This document shows positions 47,971 to 60,000 of a DNA stretch of 64,000 bases, piece after piece. The position numbers were made by a program, and so were the translations under genes. Where the stretch lies: NCBI GenBank assembly GCA_032358255.1, contig JAULBX010021520.1, positions 1 to 64,000 on the forward strand, read 5' to 3'. Position 1 is the first letter of the stretch. Every line of letters begins with the position of its first letter. The DNA is from Heterotrichella gracilis (lineage: Eukaryota; Sar; Xanthophyceae; Tribonematales; Xanthonemataceae). The notes beneath the pieces are model-generated. The model was given only the letters and a program-made list of their open reading frames with translations, was not told the DNA's origin and did not search any database.

Positions 47971-48623
47971 GCTGTGCCAACGCCAGCCAGCCCCTCAGCG
48001 CAAGGTCATACCCTCCCCTGCGCCTAAACCCTAAACCCTAAACAGCTCCTCCCTCCCCTCGCCTAAACCCTAAACGGCTCCCCTCCCTTGAGCCTGCTTC
48101 AATATTGTTTATTGGCTCGCTGAAAGGACGCCTTGAGAGCTTGTGGCTCAGGGCCGGGGTAGCAGCGCTGGTTTCCATCACGAGTCTTACCAGCATGGGT
48201 CCCGGTATGTATGTGCCGGGCATGGCTATGGGGTGGCGAGCAACATATTTGATAGATTCCAGGTGGACACAGCATGCATTGCGTGTCGTGTCACTGGCTG
48301 GTTGCAAAATAATTGATCTTTAAGAAATCATTTTTATTCTGAGAGCATGTCAACTTAGAGCTGACATGGCAATTTGCATAAAAAATTGAATGCTGCAATT
48401 CTACAGCCTGCGCCCCAGTTGCGCATCGGAGCCCTAGGGCTAACTTCCTGGTGTGCATATGGCACTGCGACTCAGGTACACTGCTCAAAGGCAGCTCTTC
48501 CTTTCCCACAGATGATGCCAACCATGGATGTGGTACAAGCTGCATTTCAGGCTGTATGAGGGCTGGGTGTGAACGAGTAAGTATACCTGCATATTTCACA
48601 TGCACACAGACAGTCGCCACTCA

Positions 48624-48767
48624 GTGGCATCGCATCACTGCGCAGCATGCCAAATTTGGATGCAGTGGCTGCATCGCACATATCCCTGCTCATGCTGTAA
48701 CCCAGATGAAAATACCAACAATGTGTGTGGCATGCTGCGCAGCAATGCGATGCCACACACATTGTTG
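48624..48767. repeat. Composite foldback with two alternative stems
   Basis: 48624-48652 pairs with 48728-48756 (27 of 29). In addition 48716-48733 pairs perfectly with 48750-48767 (18 nt, 16-nt loop). The right arm is shared, so two mutually exclusive hairpins are possible. Confidence 0.85.
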
Positions 48768-49910
48768 ACATGTTCACCTGTGCTACAGCACGAGCGTGAA
48801 AATTATCAATGCAGCCACCCATAACTTGCCAAAGTGGTAGAAAAGATGCCTTGGCAATCTGTCAAGAGCCTGCTTGGGTACCTGTTGGCACAGTGCGTCA
48901 ACAACTACCAGCCAGGCTTTTGAAGAGCTGCCAAGGCACCTCCTCTACCTCTTGGCTGGTTGGTTCGACATCAGCAACCCACCTGGTGGGGTGGGTGGGG
49001 GCTAGTCCAATGGAGTTGCATGCAACTGGTTGCGTTTGTTAGACCATAGGTGGCTGTTGAGCAATGTCACTGCATGGCACCACTTACCAGCTATGAATAC
49101 ACTCAGCCCTAAACCCTAAAAAAGCTCCAAGATGCTTCTTTTCCCTGCCTCAAGACCGTTTGTTGGCTCGCTGAGGGACGCCTTGAGAGCTTGTGGATGA
49201 GGCTGGAGTAGCTGCGCTGGCCTCCATCTTGCCAGCATGGGACCAGGTATGGTTTCATGCGGGCATGGCCATGGGGGTTGGTAATCCACGTGGTGTTTTA
49301 TGCAATAGTATTTTAGGTGTGTAAAGTGTGCATGCAGAGCGTGCCACTGACTTATCATGACAAAATGGCCCATCATGACAAAATGGCCCGACGGTCGTAC
49401 TTGCAGGACTTGCTTTGCTGGCCAGGCAAGAAGTTGCATTGGATGTCACAGACTTTGTTTGGCTTGCACTGCATTGCATTGCATTGCGCGTTTGCCTGCA
49501 CTGCATTGAATGTTTGCCCAAGGCTGTAGGTGGTGACTATCTTGCCCCTGCCTTCCAATGTAAAAGCTTACTGCCAACATGGATGACATCTGCGTACTAC
49601 CAACCCTGGCTAGCCACTGGCAGGCCCTGGTCAAATGATCAGAGTCAGGTTAGAGGGTAGTTTCAGAGGTTTGTTTCATTCAATGAATATGTCTGTGGTG
49701 GCAGCCTGTTTGGGTATCAAATCCAATCGGATGACGGTGTTTGAAGTGAACGTTCTTAAGTTATTTATTATTATTTAATTAATTTATCTACTAAGTTTGT
49801 TTATTTATCAACGCAGATGACCTCCCACCCGACGAATAAGGGCAGGCAACCCCAGTCTAGAACCAGTTCCAAGGCGCTGGTCAAGGTGAGGCTGAGCACT
49901 GAAAAGCAAC

Positions 49911-50022
49911 TTGCCACCCACATAGGTATCCATCTCGCGCTGAGCACTCTTGAAGAGGATTATGAAAATCCACTTCAGTGTGCTCGACGCAAAGAAGGGT
50001 ACCTATGTGGGTAGCTGGCAAC
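49911..50022. repeat. 112-bp foldback
   Basis: 'ttgccacccacataggta' pairs with 'tacctatgtgggtagctggcaa', and the pairing continues imperfectly to the centre, giving arms of about 55 nt. Both strands encode the same short peptide motifs (ATHIG, NPLQ, GYLCG), as expected of an inverted duplication. Confidence 0.85.
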
Positions 50023-50706
50023 AGCGCCACACTCCTCCTGCTGGGAGCCCTGCTGCGCCTCTTAGGTGAGCTATTGCATTCCACCGCCATCTTTTGCGTG
50101 GTCAATGAATGTCACATCCAGCACCCACCACATATGTTGGTGGGCCCGTGTGCAAGCACAGTCAGTGCCACCTCTGCACAGTATCGCCAGCTCTGGCCCT
50201 TCACATTGCACATACATTTGGATATCAGTACCTGACAACGCCCCAGCTTTGTCTGTCTAACTTGGTTGTGCCAGCAAAGTACGAGTGCTGTTGTGCTTTC
50301 TGTACGATTGCACACTGTGCCGTGCAGCGCATCTGTAGAGCCTGCCCGCTGCAAACACCGCCATTCCACTGTCACAGTGTAGCTGGTATGCTGGGAGCTT
50401 CAGCCTTGTGCTCGGGCGTACTGACAGCACCGTACATTAATCACGTGTATGTTGCAGTATTGGTGAAAAAACAGGTAACTTCTGTGGCCATCTTGTATGG
50501 CCAGCTGTGAAAGTTGCAAACCCTAATCCGTACACCCTGGCAGGAACTTACTCTGTTCCTGTTTAGGGTTTAGGCCCTAAACCCTAAACTTCAGGGCTTA
50601 AAAACTGTAGGCCCTCAACCCTAAACTTTAAGCTTTAGGGCTTAAAAACTAAACCCTACACTTACTCTGATGTTTGTGTCCATGCAGATCTGTCCAGACA
50701 GAGACT

Positions 50707-50939
50707 CTGGCAGAACCAGGATCGGGTCCTCGATATCTGGAGAGTGCAGGGGAATGGTATATTGGCTCATCAAGCTTCGCGGCTCGTGCTGCATCCTCCG
50801 AGCCGGCTACAAGAGGATCTTGCAGCAGCCCCGGAGGATGCTGCAAGGCCCGAGAAGCTTGATGAGCCAAGATACGCATTCTCCTGCAGTCCCGGGAGGC
50901 TGAATCCAGACACGCAGGACCTATTTATGGTTCTGCCAG
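50707..50939. repeat. 233-bp imperfect foldback spanning an open frame
   Basis: The outer arms ctggcagaacc/ggttctgccag and the strong inner stem 50762-50777/50855-50870 (ttggctcatcaagctt and its complement) frame a nearly continuous imperfect duplex. Open frames on both strands give similar peptides (ILAHQASR, PEDAAR, KLDEP). A plus-strand frame from 50744 runs past the foldback to 51130 without stops, but no family is recognised. Confidence 0.9.
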
Positions 50940-52050
50940 TCACTGCTCCATCGCGCTTTGCCCTAAAGGAGGGTTTGAGGCGGCTTGGCGGCCTCTCTGT
51001 GATCCCGCAGGATGCAGTATTTGCCACCTGGGAGTCCATGTCTGTGCAAGAATTGGCTGTGACGCTGCCCTCCATGGACCCTGCAAGGTACGAGAGATGG
51101 ACCATGGTAATTGCACTTGGGGCGCCATAAGGATGACCCAAGCCTGCTTCAAATTTGAAATTTGAAATTTAATCCTTCCACTCAACACGATGCCATCATA
51201 ACGATTCTAGAAAACCGACATCTGTGCCCAATGGCAGATTTCTGCGCTGAAAATCGTACATCGGGCAGCGCCACAGCATGTTGGTCTTCATAGTACTTAT
51301 GATGTCACTGTGCTGGGGAGAAGGTTTTGGAAGTTGACGGTCAACTCTCTTGGCAGTTTCTGGAAACCAAATCGTGCATGCACCCATTTCCTTGTTAGAC
51401 ACTGTCAACACCTGTCACATAGCAATTGGCACAACTTTTTGAACGCTGCAACTGTACAGCCTGCGCCCTAGTTGCAGATCTGAGTCCTGGGGCTAGCTTC
51501 ATGCCATGCGTGACACTGCAGCTCAGGTACACTGTTGAACACAACTCCTCCTCTTCCCACAGGTGATGCAGCAAATGCAAGTGGTACAAGTCGCTGCTCA
51601 AGCTGTATGAGGGCTGACTGTGCACAAGTATACCTGTAGATGCACACATGCAGCCATTGCAGACAATCACCACTGGCAGCACGTTGCTGACAGTGTGCAG
51701 CATGCCACACACGTTACTGGTGTTTCCATCTCTGACTAATTCACCTGTACACCCAAATTAGCGTGCATCATGTACATTTCAAACATGCATTGGACTAGCC
51801 AGAGCAGGGGCGCCTCACAGTATCAGGAATATCAGGCGCCAATACTATCCATTTATTGAATTCCTTGCATTGTGTCCTACTCAATTTGAATTGGGAATCA
51901 AATCTCTGTCGGCAACAACCGTAAAAATGCGTACCAAACTGGCTTATGTGTAGAAAGGGTGTCACACTTGTCCTGCTTATATGCAGTGTGGTATGCTTTT
52001 CTACGTTTTGCTGACAGAGACTGGACCTTCACTTTGAATTGAGTAGGGCG

Positions 52051-52224
52051 TATGTTGCAGAGATGAGGAAACACAAGTTGCCCTGCTTTTCAGTGGGGTT
52101 TTTTCTTGGTCAAGAACTTTCAATGGCAAATTTTGGATTTGAGATTCAGAATGTGCCATCGGGAGTCTTGTGCCACAGAAACCCCACTGAAGAGCAGGGC
52201 ATCTTTCTTCGTCTCTGCAACATA
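52051..52224. repeat. 174-bp imperfect foldback
   Basis: Arms start tatgttgcagag and end ctctgcaacata. Pairing includes 'ttgccctgcttttcagtggggtt' against its complement near 52175-52203 and continues inward with mismatches, leaving a short terminal loop. The length and the single dominant stem resemble a plant-type small-RNA precursor or a miniature foldback element. Confidence 0.88.
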
Positions 52225-53397
52225 TTATGTCCTTTAGGAGTAGATCCTAGTTGATTGAATACAATCCGGAGGAGCTTTGGCCCATCTGTCAAAAGTCTGC
52301 CTGGTTCCACCTGACCAGGCTCTCCACCACAAGTAAGCAACGTTGAACCCCATCCACCCTCAATAATTTGAGTGGGGACTGGGTCCAATTAGCTTGCTTG
52401 TGGTACAGAGCCTGGTGCGGTGGAAACCAGACAGACTAAGACCAGCGGGCGAGGACTGCCTGCCCAGGATGGAGCAAGAGCATCCTTCCATAACCTTCCC
52501 GAAGAGCAGATGGTGCAACGGTATGGGGGTGGCTGAAACTGTTTTTTAATACAATAAACTATCTGCAAACCTGTTTGATTATCATTGATTGATCTGTTAA
52601 TCCCTTGTATGGTCCCCTTCCTGACACACACTAGGTGCACAGCAGGTTGAATTTGCTTCGAATATGTACATAATATGTTATTGGCATTCTGTCTTGCGCT
52701 CACCCTGGCTTTATCAAACGATATGGCCTGCCTTTGACAAGCTGGTGCTGCACATGAACCCTCAATACCAGACCCTAAACCCTAAATCCCAAACCCTAAA
52801 CCCTACAGTCACCATGGCATCACCAGCACCATGGCCTCCCTCTGACAAGCTGGTGCTGCACATGAACCCTCAACCACAGACCCTCAACCCTGCACACACG
52901 ATCTTGCGTTTGGTGGTCGCCCCTGCAGACGCCGCGTAAACATATTGGTTCATCAACACCCACTTGCTGAGCTCTGCACCCTTCATTCAAGGCTACACAG
53001 CCACACCTGCCGCCCCTGCCGCTGGGTGCTGAGCTCAGCCCTTTGCTGCCTGCATCTAGCAAGCTGGTGCTGTATGTGAACCTTGATCCCAAACCGTAAA
53101 CCCTTCACAAATGACATCCTTTGTGTCATGTTGGCGGCTGTCCCAGCAGCTGCCCATGCAGACTTGAACATCCAGTGCCAGCTGCATCGACACCTCCTTG
53201 CTGAACTCTACACCCTTCAAACCCTAAACCCGAAACACGAACAACCCTTTGACCGAGGTCGACGCCCTTCATGCATGGCTACACAGCCACCCCTCCCGCC
53301 CCTGCCAATGGGTGCTGAGCTCAGCCCTTTGCTGCCTGAAACCCTAAACCCTAATCCCTGCATCCAACAAGCTGGCTCCATGGCATGAGTAATCGTA

Positions 53398-53533
53398 CAG
53401 CAGCCCCAACAAGGCTACTGTATGTAGCGTGGCAAGCCTTGAATAGGCACATTCTACTGGTCACTTGGCCATGGAAAATGTGCCCATTAGAGGGTTACAA
53501 CGCTACATACGGTTGCCTCTGTGGGGACTGCTG
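53398..53533. repeat. 136-bp foldback
   Basis: 'cagcagcccc...ctgtatgtagcgt' pairs with 'acgctacatacgg...ggggactgctg', and an inner pair (ggcacatt/aatgtgcc) extends it. Coding potential is absent. Confidence 0.85.
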
Positions 53534-54025
53534 CGAGAATTCCCATGATGCCATCCCATGATGGAACCGTGGTGCTGTTGTTGAACCCTGGATCCCAAAC
53601 CCTACACCCTACACACAAGATGTCTAGTTGGTGGTTGCCCTCCTAGGCATCATACATTAATATTAAAGCCTCATGAACACCCCCTAAACCCTAAACCCTA
53701 AACACACCTTTGATCAACCCCTACACCCTTCAGGCAAGGCTACACAGCCATCCCACCCGCCCCTTCGGGGGGTGCTTCGTCATCCTTGGCAATCCACCTC
53801 AAGGCAGGCTGGTGCTTCAATGCCATTGTACGGGTCACATTATGCTCTTGATTTTTAAGAGCGCATGATTTGTACTATGGCCATTTGGTGCACCATCCTG
53901 TCTCGAGGTTGACTGTCAAGAACTGCGCGGGCACCCGCGGACGGGGCGGGAGGGGTGGCTGTGTAGTCTTGCATGGAGGGTGTAGGGAGTGGGGTGTATA
54001 ATGGAGGGTTTTGTGTCTGGTTAAA

Positions 54026-54046
54026 ATCAGGAAAGTCTTTCCTGAT
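54026..54046. repeat. 21-bp palindrome
   Basis: atcaggaaag and ctttcctgat are perfect arms around one T. A partial further copy (agtctttcct) follows. Confidence 0.8.
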
Positions 54047-54112
54047 CAGTAGTCTTTCCTAGTATGCGTGCGGTGGCGAGTTATTTATCTTTGTACTCAC
54101 AGTCTGTGCTAA

Positions 54113-54158
54113 GTTGTGCCATTTATTCAATTAACATTGAATAAATGAATGGCACAAC
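54113..54158. repeat. 46-bp foldback
   Basis: gttgtgccatttattcaat pairs with attgaataaat...ggcacaac, with a 4-base bulge on the right arm and a 4-nt loop. Confidence 0.85.
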
Positions 54159-54521
54159 GTAGCATAGGACTGAAAATGAGCATTCTCTATTTAAAGCACA
54201 TTTTCTCCTCGATGGTCATGCTTACAACAGTTAAACTCCCTGCGCTACTAGATGCATTACATTCAGGCATCCATGCACCATTCTTAAAAAACTAGTGGCA
54301 AGAAGGGCTGTTATACTTGTTCATTTATTTTGTACATGTCTGTTGGGACCAGGGTTCAAAGGAGGTTTATGAGGATGGAACAAATGACTCATGTTGAACA
54401 TGATTGAACAGCCATGCTACTAGTGCTTCACTAAACATTTGTTCCCCTTAGTTGTCATACATGGTTGCAGCCCCCACCCTCTCCACATGCCACCTGGGCT
54501 GAGAGTATCAGCCTAGGTACA

Positions 54522-54735
54522 ACCCTTGCTCCTCTATCCCAGTACACCCCTTGCTCCTCTTTCCCGGTACAACCCACGTCCCCCTTTCCCAATGCACCCT
54601 TTGCTCTTCTTTTCCGGTACACCCCCTTATTCCTCTTTCCCAATCCACCCTTTGCTCTTCTTTTCCGGTACACCCCTTGTTCCACTTATTCGATACTCCC
54701 CTTGTTTCTTTTTTCTCGGTACACCCCTTGCTCCC
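54522..54735. repeat. Minisatellite with units of about 26 bp
   Basis: About eight units follow the pattern ttgctcctctttcccggtaca-cccc, with variation inside and between units. It is open in several frames only because the unit lacks stops. Unlike a CRISPR array it has no unique spacers. Confidence 0.85.
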
Positions 54736-55074
54736 ATTCCCCCTAGGGGAGCGTCCCTCTCGCACTGCACCTCAACATGACCATCCACTGGAGCAAAGCC
54801 AGATTGAGTATGGCCTGGCTTCAGTAGGTCGTCATTTTGGGGTGCAGTGCAAGTCGATGGCTCTCCTGAGGGGGAAGAGGTGTGAGGGGTGTGCCAGGTG
54901 ATTGGCAGTGGCACTCAATTGAATCCACTCACCCGGTACACCCTTCGAGTGATCACTCCTCTTACCCCTAAGGCTGTGAATGCAGTGGCATGCTGTTGAT
55001 GGCATTGCATTTTTCACAGGCAAGCAACAGCTTTGCTGCACCTAACACAATGCTCGACAGTCCATCTGCCGCCA

Positions 55075-55152
55075 AGAGGGCGTCACACTGTGTTACAACG
55101 TTCAAAGGGAGCTGTGGACTGCCCCGGGCGGTTGTAACACAGTCGACGCCTT
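55075..55152. repeat. 78-bp foldback
   Basis: 'agggcgtcacactgtgttacaac' pairs with 'gttgtaacacagtcgacgcctt' across a loop of about 30 nt, with one or two unpaired bases. Confidence 0.82.
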
Positions 55153-56559
55153 GTTGTATGTTGTAGTTGGTCTGACTAGCATTGGGGTAGGTGCGGAATC
55201 AATCATCATTCAAATAATTTTTCTATTATTAACATCATTTTCAAGCATATAAATCAGAGTCTGAACCTGACCCCTTGTAGGCGGAGCTGGGGCGTGATGC
55301 AGGTCACATGCGCTTTAGGGTTTGGGGTTTAAGATGGCACATGGCAGCAGCTACAACATCGAGCTGGTGGTGCACATGCAGTTCAGGGTTTAGGGTATAG
55401 GTGCATCCTCACCTCACCCTATAGTATACTCTCACGCTTGTTCATGTTGCTGCAGGTTGAGTTCAACCAGCACCAATGTAGGGTGATCATGTAAGACCCT
55501 CACTCTGTCTCCTCGCATGCGCCTATGTGGCGCTGACCCCTGCACGGTGGGGCCCCGGCATCAAGGGGTTGCATTGTCTGCAACTGGCACGTATGTTCTG
55601 GTGATGGTGGTCCAGGAGGAGAGGGCGGTGTTGGTGGCGGCTGGGGTGATGGCGGTTTTGGTGATTTGATAATAATGGTCGGTGGCGGCAGATACCTTTT
55701 GTTTAGGTCACATGAGCATAAGCCACGATAGCTGTTGTCGCTTTACTTCAAACAGTGTGGCATGGGCACTGTCACAGTTGCGCCTAGTAATTGAACGCCT
55801 AGTGTTTGAAGACCTTTCCTTGTCTGTTTCGGTAGTTACTGCTGTGGTACGTTTTCAAAAGGCTACCAGACATTCCCGCATGGTGTAAACGAGGACCTCT
55901 ATATTCGACAGCCGCTTGTGTACCACTGGTGGCACTACCCTGCCAGCTGGCACCGCATCAGCACCCCCAAACCTTCTGCTGGGGGTGCCAGATGCCATGT
56001 TGGTAACCGCCTGCAGCATACTCTACAACGCACCGCGCATGGCATGCCTCTGCCATATTTCCAGACCGCAAGAATGCAAGAGCACACAAATGCCTGTCAC
56101 GTACGTCTGGAAGGCATCCACATCATGGGAAGGTGTGAACCTGAAAAGGCACCAAGCCACCACATATCACATGGTGATACATGGAACACCGCTGCCATGG
56201 TGCTTTAAATATGCAAAACTGATTGGAAGCGGGTAAAACAGGTTTGGCTTAATCCAGCACAAGAGTGTTAGGCCGAAATCAATCAACCAATCAATCTTAC
56301 ACTTGATGGATGCTGACCAACTGCAATGCAGACACCGTGACGGTAATACTGCTGCATTAATTTTCCGGGAACCCTTGCCAACGATTGAAATGCAATTATT
56401 CACCAGCCTAGCTACAGCTTGTGGCAGATTGTTGTCCCTTGAAAAGCGCAACCCTAAAATCTAAACCCTCAAAAATGGCAGGTTGTCCGTTAAAAGCCCC
56501 ATAACAAGAAAAGTTAAGTACCAAAAATGACACAAATCCAATGCATTATCTCCACCCAA

Positions 56560-56960
56560 CCCTCTCAGGATACCAATGGGGGGGTCAGGGCAGAGGCGCC
56601 ATGCACCAAGAGGTCCCAGGTTTGATCCTTGAAGCTGGCCCCTTTACCTCTGCTCAAGACCCTTTCCCCTGCACCAGCTCTCATGTTTGCTGTGCTAATG
56701 CCAGCTCCCCATCGGTGGGTATCACAAGCACCGCAACGAAAGTCCATTGCTCTGCCATGCCATGGGCGCCAAGGTCCTAGGTTCCATCCCCAGGTTGCAA
56801 AATTCATCCCCCCATCTTTCCAGTCCACACGTCCCCTTAGGTCAAGGCTGACCCCTGCACTACCTCCGGATGGGATCCTGTGCTGGGCGATGGACAGCTC
56901 CCCATTGGTGGGTATCCCCAGCAACTCAAAATAGGAGCCAGGGGACCAAAACGCTGCCCA
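56560..56960 (-). repeat. Decayed copies of acetate kinase terminal exon
   Basis: On the minus strand two successive segments resemble the terminal exon. 'atacccaccaatggggagctgtccatcgcccagcac' (about 56885-56925) and a poorer one near 56690-56725 both match the part encoding [11 protein letters not shown]. They lie beyond the stop codon, in the 3' flank. Confidence 0.75.
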
Positions 56961-57022
56961 AAACACCGCATACCAAGGTCCCAGCTTCCACACCGGGGCA
57001 ATTCCCTCCACGTCAGTAAACC

Positions 57023-60000
57023 CTAAACCCTTAATCCAGGCTGGCCTTGCACCAACTCCCATGCCTGCTGAGCAATGGACAGCTCCTCATCGGTGGGTAT
57101 CACAAGAAGCTCAACGGGGGAGTTGGGGGCTGCAATGCTGCCCGCTGCTCCCCCCACCATGGCCTCATTCTTTGCCTCGTCGAGCCGGATGCCCATACCC
57201 TACGCAAGGGTTTTCAGCACCGATTCAGGGTTTGTGACAGGGGGTAGGGGTTTGTGGGGTGGTGCTGGCCAGAGATTGGGGTAATGTTAACGTTCACACA
57301 CCACCCTGCTCAACCAAAGGCCTTGTTCATGGCCTCGCCCACACCCTATGCAAGGGTTTCGGGGACCAGTTTCCGCGTTTGTGGGTGGTGCAGGCCATGC
57401 ACTGAAGTGGTCACCTACTTGCTGCCAAACTTTCACATTGGATATAACTCAGCATCATGTGCACAAGGGTCAACTTCCAGCAGGTTTTCTCGCAGGGTTT
57501 CCTGCCCAATAACGTTTCCTTGTAGGGTTTTAATATAGGGCTTCAGACCCGCACATCCAGTCCCTCCAGCACCATCCTGCGCATGACCGAGGAATTCTCC
57601 CCTACCCCCGTGCTGAACACAGTTACCCTAACCCTCAGGTGGAAAATTATGCAAGCCCCTAACTGAGTAGGGTTTCAATAGTAGGGTTTCCACGTAGGGT
57701 TCTCGCAGGGTTTTCCGTACCTCCAATCCCTCCAGCACCATCCTGCGCATGTTCGAGGAGTTTTCCCCTACCCCCGCGCTGAACACTATTGCATCCACCT
57801 TGGCCCCAAGATGCACCCAGTATGCGCCGAGGTACTTGCGTACGCGATGGACATACACCTGGGGACACAGGGAACCCTAGCTTAAGGTTTGATATTGGCC
57901 TTTGATGCACAGGCAGGGCCTTGAACAGGGTTTGCATGTCAACAGTTTACGGGGTTTCACATAGTATATGCGCCCAGGCGCTGCAGTGGACGTGTACCTG
58001 CAGGCACAGGCAAACCCTGGGTTAGGGTTTGTATGGCCATAGGAGAACCCCTTTTTTAGGATGTACTTGTGAATCAACATCCTACTGATGCACCCAGATG
58101 CTTGCAGTGGACGCACATTGTAAAGCTTGAATCCTAAACCCTAAAAAATAGATCTGGGGACCACACGCACGCATACATATATGTACACACAAAAAGACTC
58201 TTCATAAAATAAGCCCCCCATGACAGCCCTGGCGCACCTCCATGGCCAGTTGTGCCCTTTCCTCCCCCTTGGCCGCACCCTCCATCACTGTGCGCAGGTC
58301 CCCACTGCCAGCCACCCCCAGCAGCCCGCTCTGCTTGTTGAGGAGCTTGTCAAGCTGCATGAAAGGGGGTGGTGGTGGGTGGTGGGTGGTGAGTGGGTGA
58401 TCCAGATTACCCCGGTGCGGACATTTTCAGGATAGAGTTTTGGAGTTGCATGCAGAGTATTATGTTCAGGGAAATTGGAGGAAATTTTTCCTCCAATCCC
58501 CTGGGGCTATAGCAACTTTCAACCCTAGCCCCTCACCTGTGCGGTGCTCATGCCCAAATTGTCTTGGAGGTACAGAAGCACTGCCGGGTCGATGTCTCCA
58601 CACCGGGTGGCCATCACCAGCCTGCAACATTTAAATAAGCGTTTCTATTCTCAATAATAAGGGTTTTCATGAAGCCCCCATTTGGATTGGGTGGCCATCA
58701 CCATGGGATGCCGTTGTTTCCGGATGGAGAAGCACTGCTGGGTCCAGTCGACTGGTAGCCAGCCAGCCTGTGCCATCCACACAGGGAAATGCAAGGGATG
58801 CGTGAAAACGCGCGTGGAGAAAATGGATCCAGGCGACCCCTGCCAATACCAGCATTCCTATTCCAATGTACATTTAAGAAATTTGAAGCCATGCGCTGTT
58901 GTGTTACCCACCCCCTGGTACCACTTACCCTTCCAAGGGGGTCATCCCCATTGAGGTATCGATACATTCCCCCCCTTGGATGGCGCACATGCTGGCCCCC
59001 GCACCTGCAACCAGGGGGGAGTAGATACAATCAAACATGAATCATGTTACATGGGAGATATAGAAGATTCCAGGCATTCCCTGGGTTCTGAAAGCCATAG
59101 CGGCCTCGATGCCATGCGCCTTGGCATTTAGGGCCATGAGGGTGTTTTTAATGCTTTTCCAGCGTTTTCTACGGGGAAATCGTACCCAACCCTACCTATG
59201 TGGCATGCGATGATGTTGAGCTCTCGAGCGGGTTTACCCAGCATGGCCGCCGCCTGCATAACCAGATACAGGTAGCTGCTGCTTAGGGCAATTTGAAAGA
59301 TTCTTAGAATTTCCACTGAATTCCTGTTATTCCCTATATGTATGACCCCCCAACCCCTTCACCTTGAACCCCCAATAATCCCCTACCTATGTGGCATGCG
59401 ATGATGTTGAGCTCCCGCGCCGGTTTGCTCAGCATGGCTGCCGCCTGCATGACTAAATAGAGGTAGCTGCTGCCGTGGAAGCCATAGCGCCTGATGCCGT
59501 GCGCCTTGGCTAGTTCCCGGGGCAGTGCGTAGGTGTAGGCATGGGGGGGCATGGTTTGGTGGAAGGCGGTGTCAAATACCGCAACCTGAGGGGTTAGAGA
59601 GGGCGGATTTAGCCACCTACATGAATCAGCCAACCAATCACCCAAAAGGCACCAGAATACACACTTGGCACGTTTCCCTATGATACCCAAACATTCAAGG
59701 GCCCCTACCCCCTTCAAATTTGGCTGGGCCCCATAGTGGTGCATAGGTGTAGGTGTGGTGGTGCATGGTTGGGTGGAGCAGTGCAGCTATGGAACTTCAA
59801 AGATATGTCAAACACTGCAACTAAAGAGGTTCAAGAATGTGTCGATACAACTACCACACCAGCACACATCAGATACACACTTGCCGCCCACACACCCCAA
59901 GGAGGTCTTGGCAGCTGCCTATATTTTCCCAAACACACACCACCACCACCCACCTGTGGGCACCCCGCAAAGATCTTGGTCGCCGCCCCTACCCCCATCC

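Larger units (their letters stand above)
45425..51700. repeat. Dispersed repeat family, at least four unit pairs
   Basis: Related segments: 47280-47570 with 48830-49075 (cctgcttgggtacctg...gttgcatg); 48003-48250 with 49095-49285 (gacgccttgagagcttgtgg...ccagcatggg); 48380-48620 with 51435-51700 (tacagcctgcgccc...gctgtatgagggctg); and 45425-45690 with 51230-51455. Identity is roughly 70-85% by eye. No transposase, integrase or reverse transcriptase frame is visible, so they may be non-autonomous elements or a degraded local duplication. Confidence 0.7.
44514..57022. other. Repeat-rich spacer, no recognisable gene
   Basis: About 12.5 kb between the 111-aa gene and the acetate kinase stop. It holds foldbacks (listed separately), dispersed and tandem copies of unnamed repeats, telomere-like heptamers, a minisatellite at 54522-54735 and, near 56560-56960, decayed copies of the last acetate kinase exon. 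Isolated exon-like pieces occur, for example 49817-49885 after an acceptor CAG, but none could be built into a gene. A tetranucleotide (TTTC)n lies at about 45823-45848. Confidence 0.55.

Noticed and set aside
50744-51130. A protein gene over the 233-bp foldback
   Set aside because: The open frame is explained in part by the inverted duplication, and no family, splice partner or upstream context supports it; kept as a finding, not as a CDS.
54522-54735. CRISPR-like array
   Set aside because: Units are about 26 bp, degenerate and directly adjacent without unique spacers, and the DNA is eukaryotic; it is a minisatellite.
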